Assembly (NCBI GenBank): GCA_003254905.1
Contig: QANU01076963.1
Coordinates: forward strand, 943,056 to 1,007,055
Direction: 5' to 3'
Source: Nissolia schottii
Taxonomy: Eukaryota; Streptophyta; Magnoliopsida; Fabales; Fabaceae
Length of the DNA: 64,000 nt
How positions within the stretch are numbered: the stretch's first letter is position 1; each line of letters opens with the position of its first letter. Of the stretch, positions 1 through 17,874 are shown in pieces. Made by a program: the position numbers and the translations under genes. The notes under the pieces were generated by a model, which saw only the letters and a list, made by a program, of their open reading frames with translations, did no database searches and was not told where the DNA came from.

Positions 1-132
1 AGTTGGACCTGGTTGCTGAGAATTAGAGACGTTGTCCAATCTCAGTAATTGTTGTAGTGTGTGAAGCTGTTGTAAGAGTGCTTCTTGATCAGTTCTTGCT
101 GAAGACTGAGAATTATGATCGGAATCTTCCAT
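1..132 (-). CDS. Start of Ty1/copia-type gag polyprotein (partial)
   Basis: The reverse strand is open from an ATG at 132 to the window edge (44 codons), beginning MEDSDHNSQSSARTDQ. It is Gln/Ser-rich, like the N-termini of plant copia gag polyproteins. About 400 bp upstream lie a primer-binding site and an LTR in the matching orientation, which is the main reason for the call. Gag would form the particle that packages the element's RNA. Only the first residues are visible, so no zinc knuckle, protease or integrase can be checked, and I cannot say whether the element is intact. Confidence 0.6.
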   Translation of the reverse strand, partial: MEDSDHNSQSSARTDQEALLQQLHTLQQLLRLDNVSNSQQPGPT

Positions 133-524
133 GATCAATCAGAGAAAGAACCAGAAAATTCTTACAGGAAAAAAAACAGAGAATCCGGAATGCAATCACA
201 GGAGCAATGGAATTTGATTTTGTTTCAGAAAACAGAAACTAAAGCCAATTGAGGATGCTTGAGTTCTCTTGAGATGAGATTGGTGATAAACTGCATGATT
301 TTCTTTCACGATTTTTGCAACCTCAAGATGTAAGAACATCAAGATCGCAGGAAAGCCTTGCCATATTGTTCGTTTTCAGAAATTTGAAGAAATCTGAACT
401 AAGAACAGGTTGCAGAAGACTAAAAATCTCAACGAAAAACATGGACATCAAGCAGTGAGATGTGAAGAACAGAGATGAGGAACCTGTGATTGAATCAATG
501 GAGAGCGGAAGTGAGAATTGATTG

Positions 525-536
525 CAAATGATACCA
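525..536 (-). other. Retrotransposon primer-binding site
   Basis: Read on the reverse strand, TGGTATCA begins immediately after the LTR end (CCTAACA). TGGTATCA is the 3'-terminal complement of plant initiator Met-tRNA, the usual primer for copia reverse transcription. Only the first 8 bases match the extended tRNA sequence; beyond that the match is lost. Confidence 0.65.
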
Positions 537-876
537 TGTTAGGATTTAAAGAGGACTAAATTCTACAGAAGCAGCACCAACAATGTGGCATGAAGAACAT
601 GGAGCAATAAGAGATGGGACAATTGGAAGAGAAAACTGAATTTCATTTCAAATAACTTGTGTTTCACAATGATGAACCAATGTCTATATATATGAGTACA
701 AGTGTATGGGATATAAATGATTCTAACTAACTAACTAACTGAATTGACTGTTTAACAAACTAGTGTTTAACTAACTATAATTACTTGCACAACAAGTAAT
801 CTTGCTATCCTTTGTCTATCTGTTATAGCAATAGTAGAAGAGAAACTTAGAAAAAAAGAATTCTCCTTCTAATACA
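537..876 (-). mobile_element. 5' LTR of a Ty1/copia element
   Basis: A segment of about 340 bp bounded by TG at its start and CA at its end on both strands. On the reverse strand it runs from TGTATTAG to CCTAACA. It contains a TATA-like run (plus coordinates about 685-693), fitting an LTR promoter that reads toward the gag start at 132. The tRNA-Met primer site abuts it. The element leaves the window on the left, so the partner LTR and target-site duplication cannot be seen. The outer boundary at 876 is inferred from the CA dinucleotide and is the less certain end. Confidence 0.6.
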
Positions 877-2196
877 AAAATATTAAAAAAATTTGATTAC
901 AAATATTTATTTTTCTTTCAATAATTATATTTGTTACAAATATTTTTCTTTCCAATTTCAAAACTTTGGTTATAATATTTTTTTTCTAATTAAATTTGTT
1001 TCAAATATTTACAAAAATAATTAACTTATTTTTATAAAATACTAAGCAGGTAAGAGGTAATTTAAAAACAATAATTTTGTAGAAAATTACTATATATATG
1101 AACCGCAATAACATCTACTTCATAATAAAAATAAATTGAAATAATTACAATTTGGAATATTAGACTGTAAAAATATATAAAATTTTCTTGCAAATCGGTT
1201 ACATTTGGCATTAAATAAGTTTCCTGTTATGGTTTTCATATAATCGGTTACAATTTTCTTTTCGAACAAAGATGTGTCTTTTTTTTAGCGTGTATAGAAG
1301 TGATAATGAGTAATATTCATTATAAATCATATATTCTATTTGAGTATTATTATACCTTTAATGTTATTTATATTTTAATTATAATTTTTATATATAATTA
1401 AGAGAATTATAACAAATTGACACGTAAGTCATATTAAAAAAAGGTTTAATATTTGAGGGTGAACAATGCAAATGTTTAGTAGGCAACTTAAAAAAAAAAA
1501 ATACCACCAACACGTTATCATCAAATGGAGCAAAGTCCTCACTAGGCCTGTTTACTCACAAATGTTCATTTGTGTTTACTAAAAAAATAAACTTATTTTA
1601 AGTTCAGCGAGACTCAAACCCAAAACCTCTGCAATTCTCAACAATGTCTTATCCACTAGACTAGAATTACTTTTTGTAACATTTTATGCAATCATATTTA
1701 TTAATATAATTTTATTATTTAATTTTTCTTTTTAAAGAAATCCTAATCTAAAGAGTCCCTAGGACTCTCCCACACTCACACTCTCATCTCATCTAAATAA
1801 TGTGAGAGAGCTTTGCTGGCATTTTCTTTTTTGTTTTTTGTTGGTAAAATGTCATATATCAGTGATAGACGTGCCTGTGTATTTTTTTATCATAAAAAAA
1901 CAAAAAATAAATGTTAAAATAAAATACAATAAAATATGCAGTTTTTAATTTTTCAAAAATAATCATAACAAAGTATTATTTTTGTTAATAACTTAATTTC
2001 TTAATATAATAATATTATAAAGTAAAAACACTATAATATATATATATATATATGAAGGTATTTCTTGGGAGAAGGGAGAGAGTTTAACTGAATATATAAC
2101 ATTTACTATATAACAAGCAAGAGTGTATAAATTCAATATGAATCAAAAAGACATTTTCAATAAAGAATTGAAACTCTAAAGTTGCAAGCTGCTGGG
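877..2196. other. AT-rich intergenic DNA, no gene seen
   Basis: Low-complexity AT-rich sequence with no credible coding frame. A tRNA-like stretch (about 1590-1680, reverse strand) has an A-box-like TAGTCTAGTGG and a B-box-like GGTTTGAGTC, suggesting a degraded tRNA-derived SINE. A short TA run lies at about 2036-2053. Confidence 0.5.
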
Positions 2197-2712
2197 NNNN
2201 NNNNNNNNNNNNNNNNNNNNNNNNNNNNNNNNNNNNNNNNNNNNNNNNNNNNNNNNNNNNNNNNNNNNNNNNNNNNNNNNNNNNNNNNNNNNNNNNNNNN
2301 NNNNNNNNNNNNNNNNNNNNNNNNNNNNNNNNNNNNNNNNNNNNNNNNNNNNNNNNNNNNNNNNNNNNNNNNNNNNNNNNNNNNNNNNNNNNNNNNNNNN
2401 NNNNNNNNNNNNNNNNNNNNNNNNNNNNNNNNNNNNNNNNNNNNNNNNNNNNNNNNNNNNNNNNNNNNNNNNNNNNNNNNNNNNNNNNNNNNNNNNNNNN
2501 NNNNNNNNNNNNNNNNNNNNNNNNNNNNNNNNNNNNNNNNNNNNNNNNNNNNNNNNNNNNNNNNNNNNNNNNNNNNNNNNNNNNNNNNNNNNNNNNNNNN
2601 NNNNNNNNNNNNNNNNNNNNNNNNNNNNNNNNNNNNNNNNNNNNNNNNNNNNNNNNNNNNNNNNNNNNNNNNNNNNNNNNNNNNNNNNNNNNNNNNNNNN
2701 NNNNNNNNNNNN
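2197..2712. other. Assembly gap (516 N)
   Basis: A continuous run of N. It ends directly in a (TA)n tract at 2713-2743, so the gap was probably caused by a dinucleotide repeat that could not be assembled. Open frames read through the N run are artefacts. Confidence 0.99.
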
Positions 2713-2743
<31 letters not shown>

Positions 2744-2745
<2 letters not shown>

Positions 2746-4905
2746 AACTTTATGGAGTGCTTAATAGCTTTATTGGGCTCTAGAGGTATCCAACTCAGTT
2801 GGGCCTGGCCAAATTGGACCGGTCACAGGTATAAAGGATATTTCTGTTGACCAAAAAAGATGGAACTATATCGGTCAATGTCCTTTACAAACAGCTTTCA
2901 ATAACCCATTTGCTAACGTTCTCAAACCTTTTAACATGAAAGGAAGAGGCAAATAATTGTTTGTGGTTACTTAATACTGCCGATTAGCTCAAAACTTTTG
3001 TCGCTATTTAATATACTTGATCAAATATTACTCAAAAAAGCAAGGGTTTGAATTTTGTTTATTTTTTTTCCTAAATGCTTGTGATGCAAGTTTTATTATT
3101 TATTCCCCCTAGATAGGTTTGGTGCATTGGAGTCGATATCATAAAAGGGCGAGGGAGGAAGGAAGAGACTGTTGTGTTTGAAAGAGGGGTGGAGAAGATT
3201 GGTGAACTTTTATCTAATCATGCCTTAGAAAGTGATGACAAAGAGGAAAATGAATATGCTTCCCCCATGATTATAACTATCTATCTTCCATCTTGCAATC
3301 AATCTATTATTGTTGCTATAATTATTCCCACCTCCCTCCCTCCACTTCCCACCACCCTCCCACCGCAAAAACCCCCGCCAGCTCTCTTAGTCCTGTCTTA
3401 CTCAATTCCCCCCCCCCCTCCCTTTCCCTTTTTCTTTCTCTCTCTCTCTCTTTAAAGTAAACTATATAGTCATCTTCATTTAGATATGTATCCTAGACTT
3501 ATAATTAAAGTGTATATATGTGCAATGTACATTATATACATCAGAAAAGACATTTGTTAAAATTTAGATGGAGAAGAGTGAGGGGTGTTGTTTTACTTCA
3601 GTTTCAATCATGCAACCTCATCCTTATTCCCCATAAAGCTGTTTTTTATACTTTCTTCTTTTTTTTTCTTCTTTTTCCCCCTCTTTCTCTTTGTGGGGTC
3701 CGTGTCCAGCCTTCTCTAGGCCTGCTTCCTTCCACTTTGTATCACACTATATGCTTCCTTTTAATTCCTCTTTTTTATTTTCCACTGATATTATACGCAT
3801 TATTATTATTATTAGTGAAATTTATATCTGGGGGGAGAGTCCAATATCTCTGTTCTTTTGCAGTCAAAGTTATTCCTTCTTTAAGCTGAACCGTGTAGCT
3901 TTTGATGGGGGATATATTGCGCTCTCTCTCTGATGCAAAGGCTTCCCCGCACGTAAATGGAACATTTGTTTCTTTTCCCCCAACTATAGCTAGCCTCGTA
4001 AATCCCCAATATTCTTTAGTTACCTTACTGTTGGACTTTGGGAGATGAATGACTAACTTTATGGTACCTTATGGGGGATTGGAATTATATATATGCATGA
4101 GTAGTAGTACCTACAGCATACATACATACATAAAAAAAATTGTTGCGTGGTCATGCATTACATAGATATATTTCAGATCACACAATAAATAAATAATATT
4201 TAAATTATATGTGTGACCAAAAACACATCCAACATGGCGTCCCAAAAAGAATTTTTCAAGCATTTATACCTGTCATTGTCCTTTTATTTTTCTTTTGTTT
4301 CCTTAATTTCATAATATTGAGCACTAATCCAAATGTCACATGCATCTTCATAATTGTAGCTATTTTCTTTTATAGATAGTTTTGACTAATCGCTTATTTT
4401 AATAATAATAATAATAATAATAATATTAGTTTAGTGTTTATTCTGGCATTTAAATGTTGACAATTGTAAGTTGTAATTAAGTAGACTAATTGTCAATACT
4501 CACCATGCATACTTTGTAACTAGTTTCCACCTGTTGAAACTAGGACATGCGTACGCTTTGTCTTACATGGTTGTACGCATTATCAGCTCTTCTTTTTCTT
4601 ATATCTACAAAGTTTGGTGCTTCTACTTTACTTTTTTGGGTGGGACGTGAAAACAGCTTCACTATTGTTTCTGTAAATAAAGCCAACACCAAAGAAGCTC
4701 CGGACCATAATAGGATGTTGGTTCCACTTTTGGTAACAGTGAATTAATTAGCGGTTCTTGTTAATTTGATAAGGAAGTACTAGCTAACAAACTCAAAAAC
4801 TCACCCTAAACAGTTTTTAAAACTCTTTCTCTCGATCAAACTTGCCTTCTATTCTCAATTGTTATTGTGATCTCAAGCGAACCGCTGGAGTTAGAATATG
4901 CTAGC
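2744..4905. other. Intergenic DNA, no gene seen
   Basis: No convincing coding sequence. The frames here are short and built from low-complexity C- and T-rich tracts (about 3330-3450 and 3650-3690). An AAT trinucleotide run lies at about 4401-4424. The block may include regulatory DNA but nothing identifies a gene. Confidence 0.5.
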
Positions 4906-4920
4906 TACATTAATTCATAT

Positions 4921-5112
4921 TTTTTTATTGTCTCAATTGAACCATTGGTATATATCCAGATCGAATCCAACTAATTCGATCTAACCTAACTGAGATTCTT
5001 CAAGGGGGTAGAAGTCTCTTAGTAAAAAAATTTTCCATACCCAAGGCTCAAACATAAAACCTTTGGTTAAGAGACGAACGTATTGACCACCTTGACCAAT
5101 TCCACGCCACTT
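4921..5112 (-). mobile_element. tRNA-derived SINE with intact target-site duplication
   Basis: On the reverse strand the element carries an A-box-like segment (TGGTCAAGGTGGTCA), then TTAACCAAAGG and a B-box-like GTTTGAGCC, the internal RNA polymerase III promoter layout of plant SINEs. It ends in a short A tail, seen as a T run at 4921-4927. A perfect 15-bp duplication, TACATTAATTCATAT, flanks it at 4906-4920 and 5113-5127, as expected for LINE-assisted insertion. The intact flanks suggest a fairly recent insertion. Confidence 0.85.
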
Positions 5113-5127
5113 TACATTAATTCATAT

Positions 5128-11779
<6,652 letters not shown>

Positions 11780-12345
11780 ATGTACGAAGAAAAAGAACAA
11801 GAAACGAAAGAGTATCCTGTCATAGCATCACACCTCACAAATAGCAGTGGGCGAGAGGAGCATATATAGAAATAGAATGAGAGACGGCCATGGCTGGCTC
11901 CCTCACGAAACGAACAGAAACCTCCCACAATCAAGACAACAACTCCATAATGGTACACAACAACGACGCAAGCAGCAAGCACAGACCTAATAATGAAACA
12001 ACGAACTAACTCACAAACGGGTCGGTGCATGCACCCCGCAAGTCCCAGGCAATAAGAAGTCCCTCTCGAATAGCGAGAAACTCAACCAAAGTAACATCCA
12101 TGGATGTAGTCAAGACCACGAAACCCATTCTAGTGGTTTTGGCGGACACTAGAAGGGTCAACAAGGCAACGTTTGAAAGTGCATAAATCTTACCAAATAC
12201 AGTGAATGATTTTATTGGCATGCCAAGGATCATTCCCAAAAATCGTGTTACTAGCCAAAACAGAACAATCACCAAGGCAATGAGTTAAGTCCTCCGCCGC
12301 CAAACCACAACGAGGACAAATTGCCGATGTTTGTTATGTCATGGT
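11780..12345 (-). pseudogene. Decayed LINE fragment (zf-RVT plus RNase H-like end)
   Basis: On the reverse strand, about 12330-12230 encodes a zinc-binding segment (CPRCGLAAEDLTHCLGDCSV) typical of the zf-RVT domain downstream of reverse transcriptase in plant non-LTR elements. It is followed by residues like an RNase H domain: FLAIREGLLIAWDL around 12080-12040, and a frame-shifted piece with VSVRFVREPA around 11920-11890. Stops (for example just before CPRCG) and at least one frame change break it, and no reverse transcriptase core is present. It is therefore the 3' remnant of a LINE-type ORF, not a working gene. Confidence 0.75.
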
Positions 12346-12577
12346 GATGCGCGCCGCAAACCATTCATAGATAGAGCACCCTCAAAGCACTACCAAAAAA
12401 AAAAAAGACGGATCTACTATGGGTAATTAGTCTTCATTTTCTTTAAAGGAGACTAAATTTTACAACTATTAATTATGAAATCTAGCTTCTTTTTTTTATT
12501 GATATATTAGTGCCAATTTTCTGTATATCATATTGGTATAGAGCATTGATTTTAAACTTTTGTACTCAATTCAAAAG

Positions 12578-12804
12578 GAGTCTTGCTACACGTACACCAA
12601 ATAATATACACCATACATACATCCTATACTTATATGTATAAGGTTTGTGTTTTAATATATGTAATGTTTGTGCACTGAATTAAGTATAATTAAGAATATC
12701 ATCTATAAGTTTGTAATGTTTGTGCACTCATGAGAATAAAGTTTGTACATTACTAATGGTGTATGTATGAGTGTATAAAATTGGGTGTACATGTAGCATT
12801 TTTG
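12578..12804. mobile_element. Small Mutator-like MITE
   Basis: Inverted ends TGCTACACGTACACC (12584-12598) and GGTGTACATGTAGCA (12784-12798) match at 14 of 15 bases. The 9-bp sequence ATTCAAAAG occurs at 12569-12577 and 12805-12813 and is read as a target-site duplication; nine bases is typical of Mutator-like elements. The outermost 6 bases of the two ends do not match each other, which weakens the exact boundary. The interior has no coding frame but carries 'gtttgtgcac' motifs shared with the tandem arrays at 22.4 and 35.7 kb. Confidence 0.65.
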
Positions 12805-12813
12805 ATTCAAAAG

Positions 12814-14430
12814 TATGCAAAAAAAAACAAATAATTTATATATTAACATATTATTGAGTGATAATACATATATTTTTTACAGACAATATTTAAAACTTCA
12901 AATATTTTTATCATCGTAACAAGAATGATAATAGTAGATATTTTGAGTATTTAAAGTTTCCAGAGAAATATCTTCAGATAGTTAACAATTATCATTTGTT
13001 GAATAAAAAAAAAACAAATATCATTTGTTATTACAGCTTTTCTTTTTTCTTTTTTTACAAGAACTACAGAATGTTTTAGAAGAAGATGTATTATTTAATG
13101 ATCATTATTCTACTTATATTTTCTATTATTTCATGATGTTGATGATATTTAATAACTAAACACAGTTTTGTGTCTTCAATGACGCGAATAAGTACTAATT
13201 TACCATTTGAGAAAGAAGACCTTTTTGTTTGTTTTCAATAAGATTTTCGTTTTATTTCACTTCAGAAACGCGTTCCACTTTTACATTAATATTAGCATTT
13301 TTTTTTCTTTTCCTTTTTGGTTTACAACCACCCTGGGTCCTAATAACATAATGAATACATTTGTATTGACAACAATTTTTTTTTAAATAGTTGTTTAGAT
13401 ATAACTTTTTAAAAAATATTTAAAGTAAAGAAATTAAAATATTAATTTTTTTAGTTAGCAATACTTAACTTTTAAAAATTAAAATAAAAAATGGAATCAA
13501 TTATTTTTTAATAAAAATATCTTACAAATGCAAAAGAAGATTCTATGATTTTTATTTTAAAGTAAAACAATTATATATTTTCAAATTAAAAGCTTGTCTA
13601 AATGCACCTAATTTATTTTCGTTCATAAAATTCTTTCTATAACCCTAGTTTCCTTTTTCTTTTTATTGGTGCAAATCATGGCTTCCTTCTAATTAATTGC
13701 TTCTACTTTTTAGTTCTTGGGGTAAACAGATCCAGCTTCTCTGGTAAGCCTCATTTGGGCATTGAGTAAAAAACTTTTGAGATATTACTATTTAACAATA
13801 TTCAGATTCAATATGAGAAAAGCAAAGAAAATTGTAAAGTGAGAAATAATTACTATATATCTGGGTGGGGAACCGGGACAGTTTAGCTTTGTTTTTCCAA
13901 TAATGAGAATCATAGACAATATGAAAATAATCAGTTGTGGTATCTATCCGAAATAATTAGTCATCATTTTCCCATTTTTATGCTTTGGCCCTCTATCTGC
14001 TTCTGCGTCCCTACTCTTTTGCTTTCACTTATTATCACAAAACCAATGCGCTTCTTATCATCATTTTAATTATTTGGATCCTCACTGGCCACTTATTACA
14101 CTCTATGGTTTTCAAGCAACTTTCTTTACCCTCCTCCTTTCTTTCAAATTATGAAACCTGTAGCTTAGTATGCAAACACAACCCTACCCACCAATAAAAG
14201 TAAAAACAACCTAAGATAGTGAAAGATATACTTAGAACATAAAAAGGATCATTGAAAAGTTTAAGTAATAAGCCATGTATTAAGAAATTATTTCTTCTAA
14301 AAGTTTAAGTAATTACGTAGATATAATTAAATAATTTTTATATTTTGACACTTTTGATTATAAAAGTGTTGACACTAAGTTAAGAATTGTCTTTTTAAAA
14401 AAACTTAATCCGATGAGTTGAGGTAATTGA

Positions 14431-14472
<42 letters not shown>

Positions 14473-16625
14473 CTAACACTAACAATTTTGTTGTACTGTA
14501 GTTTTTTTTTAAAAATAAAAATAAAAGTTCTTGCAGTAGTATTATTCATGTGAACTTGTGACAAGACTGTATACATTTGGAAAACAAATAGTATTTTATT
14601 TGGATGATTAGCTCTTTCATATATTTTGCTTATCAGAGTTTCATTTACATGGAAAGGTCGGATGCATGAGAGCAATTTATGCATGGTTTGGGATGTGAAT
14701 GATGGAGAAAGGAGAAAGATAGAAATAAGTAAAAGAAATAGTATTTTTTTATTATTATATATTTTGGGGTGGCCATTATACAAAGGGAGGTGGAAAAGCT
14801 GTGCAAAAATTTCCCCAGTTATTCATGGGAACTTTTAGGGGTCAATAATTCAATCACCTGGCCACATCAGCAGATGTAAGCCGAGCCGTATGGAAGAGCC
14901 AAAGTTTGGAGGCTCAATGTGAAAAAAAGGGGAGGGAAAGCTAAAAGAAGGGTATAGCTAGAGCTAGCTATTGTAATTTGTAAGCTAGCGAGTAAAAGGT
15001 ACTAGCGGCCAGAGACCATACGTCTCTACTCTGTAGCACACACACATGATATTGATATTATATTATTATTATTATTATTGAAGTTTGAAAAAAAAATGTG
15101 TTTCGTTTTTTTTAATCAATAAGAGAAAAAGAAGGGAGTAGAAGAAGAAGAAAATAAAAGGTGGAGAGAGAGATGAGAGAAGGCAACAGAAGGAAGAAGT
15201 GTCGTAACCTGTAACAGTGTCTTTAATTCCTATATATCATATCGCGTTGTTCGATGTATCGTTTGCCTTATAGTAGTAGTACTCTCTGCAGCTATAGCTA
15301 GAGATGTGCAATAGAAGAGAAAAAAAAAAAAAATTGTTGATAGGGATTCGAAATTAGAGACAGTGTTTGGTTGGTGACATTAAACAACAAAAGGAAAGCT
15401 ACAAAGTGAAAAAGAGGACACTCGTTTGACGTGAAGCGAAACCCCTTGCTACTTGGTTCCAATAATTTATTCCCAGAAGAAAGATAGTCGTACTACTATA
15501 TTGTGTATAACGTCAATACCCATAAAGACCTTATTGTTTCTAAGTAATCAGAATTTTTTCCCTTCTTACGAGATTTCCTTTCCTTTAGCTTTGGAATTGG
15601 AAATACTCTTGATGATGGTATAATTATTAGTAATTCCAATCCTAATCACTGCCCCAATGGCCACTTTATAGATATTAGTATTATCCATAGAGAGATTGCA
15701 ATTATTATTAGATCAATTTTTGTGTAGTCGTTACAGTACTAACTAAAGAAATGAATGGAGGGTGAAAATGATTAAGGTAAAAAGACTGGAGCATATATAG
15801 GAATGTGTTTGACTGATTACTACTAATGGAATATAGAAATAGTAATGGGAAAAAGGGAGGGGTGGGATGGTCAATTTGTCAAAAGATGGCAGCATTGCCC
15901 TCTGGATCTTCTTCCTCTTGTGCGTGATTTTAAGTGGGTGTGCGCGGGATCAATGTCAGTAGTCAGAAGCCCTCTCTCTCTCTCTCTCTCTCTTTGTGTA
16001 TATCACAAACACACATACGCACACACACGTAGAAAGAGAGAGTCACGGGTTTGTCTTGAAAGGCCCTTATTTCACAGCCCTAGACAGACAGACACATATT
16101 CTCTCTCACTACATAACCGATGAGGGCAAATAAAATTAAAATATTACTAACTAATTAGTAATGCCCCCCCTATCAGACAAATATCCTTCCTTCACCCCAT
16201 CAACAACAGCTCAAATGTTTAAAGGAAAATCATACTCTCCGGTTTACTTTTAACCGTTATTTCTAAAATAAAATATTAATGAAATAAGTGCACTTTTAAA
16301 AGTTAAACTTATATCATGATTTTTGTAAGAGATAAAATTGTTTATGAGCCATTCATAAAATATGACATTTATTCTTATAGAGTTTATGATGATTTTGTAC
16401 AAAGATGGTTAAGTTAAATTAGGATAACAACGCAATTTATGTTTAAAAGGAGAGAAAAAAGGAGAGAACGGAACCGCATTACACAGTAACCACAGTACTA
16501 GTTAGAGCACTGTTCATTCTCTCTCCTCCCCTTGAAACATTTTTATCCCCACAAACATTGTGTCATTCTCACACCCCAAACGCATTACAAATCTCCGTTT
16601 CTCCGGTCTTGCTCCACTCGTCCAA
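12814..16625. other. Upstream region of the HSFB4-like gene, no other gene seen
   Basis: AT-rich DNA with a TA microsatellite at 14437-14469 and an ATT run near 15055-15080. From about 14820 to 16130 the sequence becomes richer in GA, CA and mixed-composition stretches and may hold distal regulatory elements of the gene starting at 16626. This is inferred from position only. No protein-coding frame is supported. Confidence 0.45.
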
Positions 16626-17874
16626 ATGGCTCTTCTGCTAGACAACTGCGAGAGCATATTGCTCTCCCTAGACTCCCACAAATCGGTGCCGGCGCCGTTC
16701 CTCACGAAGACGTACCAGCTCGTAGACGATCCCACCACCGATCACATAGTCTCCTGGGGAGAAGACGAAACCACCTTCGTCGTCTGGCGTCCCCCGGAGT
16801 TCGCCAGGGATCTCCTCCCTAACTACTTCAAGCACAACAACTTCTCCAGCTTCGTTCGCCAGCTCAACACTTATGTAATACTCTACTTCGATTTAAGTAC
16901 TGTTCAATTTCACCATTATCAAGTTTGATTATTTATTTTATTTATTTATTTCCTTCCAACTTTGTTCTTTTTCAAACCAAAATTAGGGTTTCAGAAAGAT
17001 TGTGCCGGACAGGTGGGAGTTCGCTAATGAGTTCTTCAAGAAGGGGGAGAAGCACCTGCTGTGCGAGATCCACCGGAGAAAGACGTCGCAGCCGCACCAA
17101 GTGCCCATGAACCACCACCACCACCACCATTCTCCGCTTGGGGTCAACGTCCCCTCCTTCTTCCCTTTCTCCAACCGAGCCAGCATCTCGCCCCCCAACG
17201 ACTCCGACGAGCAGGCCAACTGGTGCGACTCCCCGCCGCTCGCCTCTCCGATAAGAGGATCCTCCGCCGCCGCCGCCGCGTCTGCCTCCGCCATGATGAA
17301 CGGAGGAGGAGGCGGGTACAACAGCTCCGTGACGGCGCTGTCGGAGGACAACGAGAGGCTGCGGCGGAGCAACAGCATGCTGATGTCGGAGCTGGCGCAC
17401 ATGAAGAAGCTCTACAACGACATCATCTACTTCGTTCAGAACCACGTGAAGCCGGTGCCTCCAAGCAACACCTACTCTTGTCCTTCTTCATTGCTTCTTT
17501 GCAGCAACGGCACGGCGCAAGGGATGATGAGCGCTACTAGCAATGTCGTCGTTTCCATGTCGCAAAGGCCGATGAACCAGCAGCTTCTGGGGTATAATTA
17601 CTCCTATAACCCTAAGCAGGCGGCGCAGGCACAAGCGCATGTCGTAGTGAATAACTCTCCCACCAACACGTCGTCGAGGAGCTCCATAACGGTGGTGGAA
17701 GGGCCGATCAGTAACGGATGCAAGACGAAGCTGTTCGGGGTGTCGCTTCAGTCCAAGAAGAGGGTGCACCCGGCTGCTGACTACGGCTCTTCCGAGACCA
17801 ACAAGGCTCGCTTGGTTTTGGAGAATGATGACTTGCGCTTGAATCTCATGCCTCCTTCTTCCACTTCTCGTTAG
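16626..17874 (+). CDS. HSFB4: Heat stress transcription factor class B, HSFB4/SCHIZORIZA-like
   Basis: Exons 16626-16874 and 16987-17874 give 378 aa. The intron is phase 0 and falls after QLNTY inside the DNA-binding domain, the position conserved in plant HSFs; exon 2 resumes with [14 protein letters not shown]. The winged-helix domain spans about residues 22-116. A His6 run follows at 126-131. A Leu-rich coiled coil (about 196-238, [18 protein letters not shown]) serves oligomerisation and lacks the insertion of class A. KLFGVSL at about 331-337 is the LFGV repression motif of class B, next to a basic KKR. The start [16 protein letters not shown] is that of B4 members. Class B HSFs bind heat shock elements and lack AHA activation motifs. 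Arabidopsis HSFB4 (SCHIZORIZA) sets root cell fate; the same role here is inference. Confidence 0.95.

Noticed and set aside
1590..1680. tRNA gene on the reverse strand
   Set aside because: Only A- and B-box-like words are present; no cloverleaf, acceptor stem or anticodon arm can be drawn. A SINE remnant is more likely.
2084..2850. Frames of about 220 codons across the N run
   Set aside because: Almost entirely unknown bases plus a TA repeat; no real coding evidence.
17061..17540. Other-frame and antisense frames within the heat shock factor exon
   Set aside because: Shadows of a GC-rich coding exon; Arg/Pro-rich with no domain.
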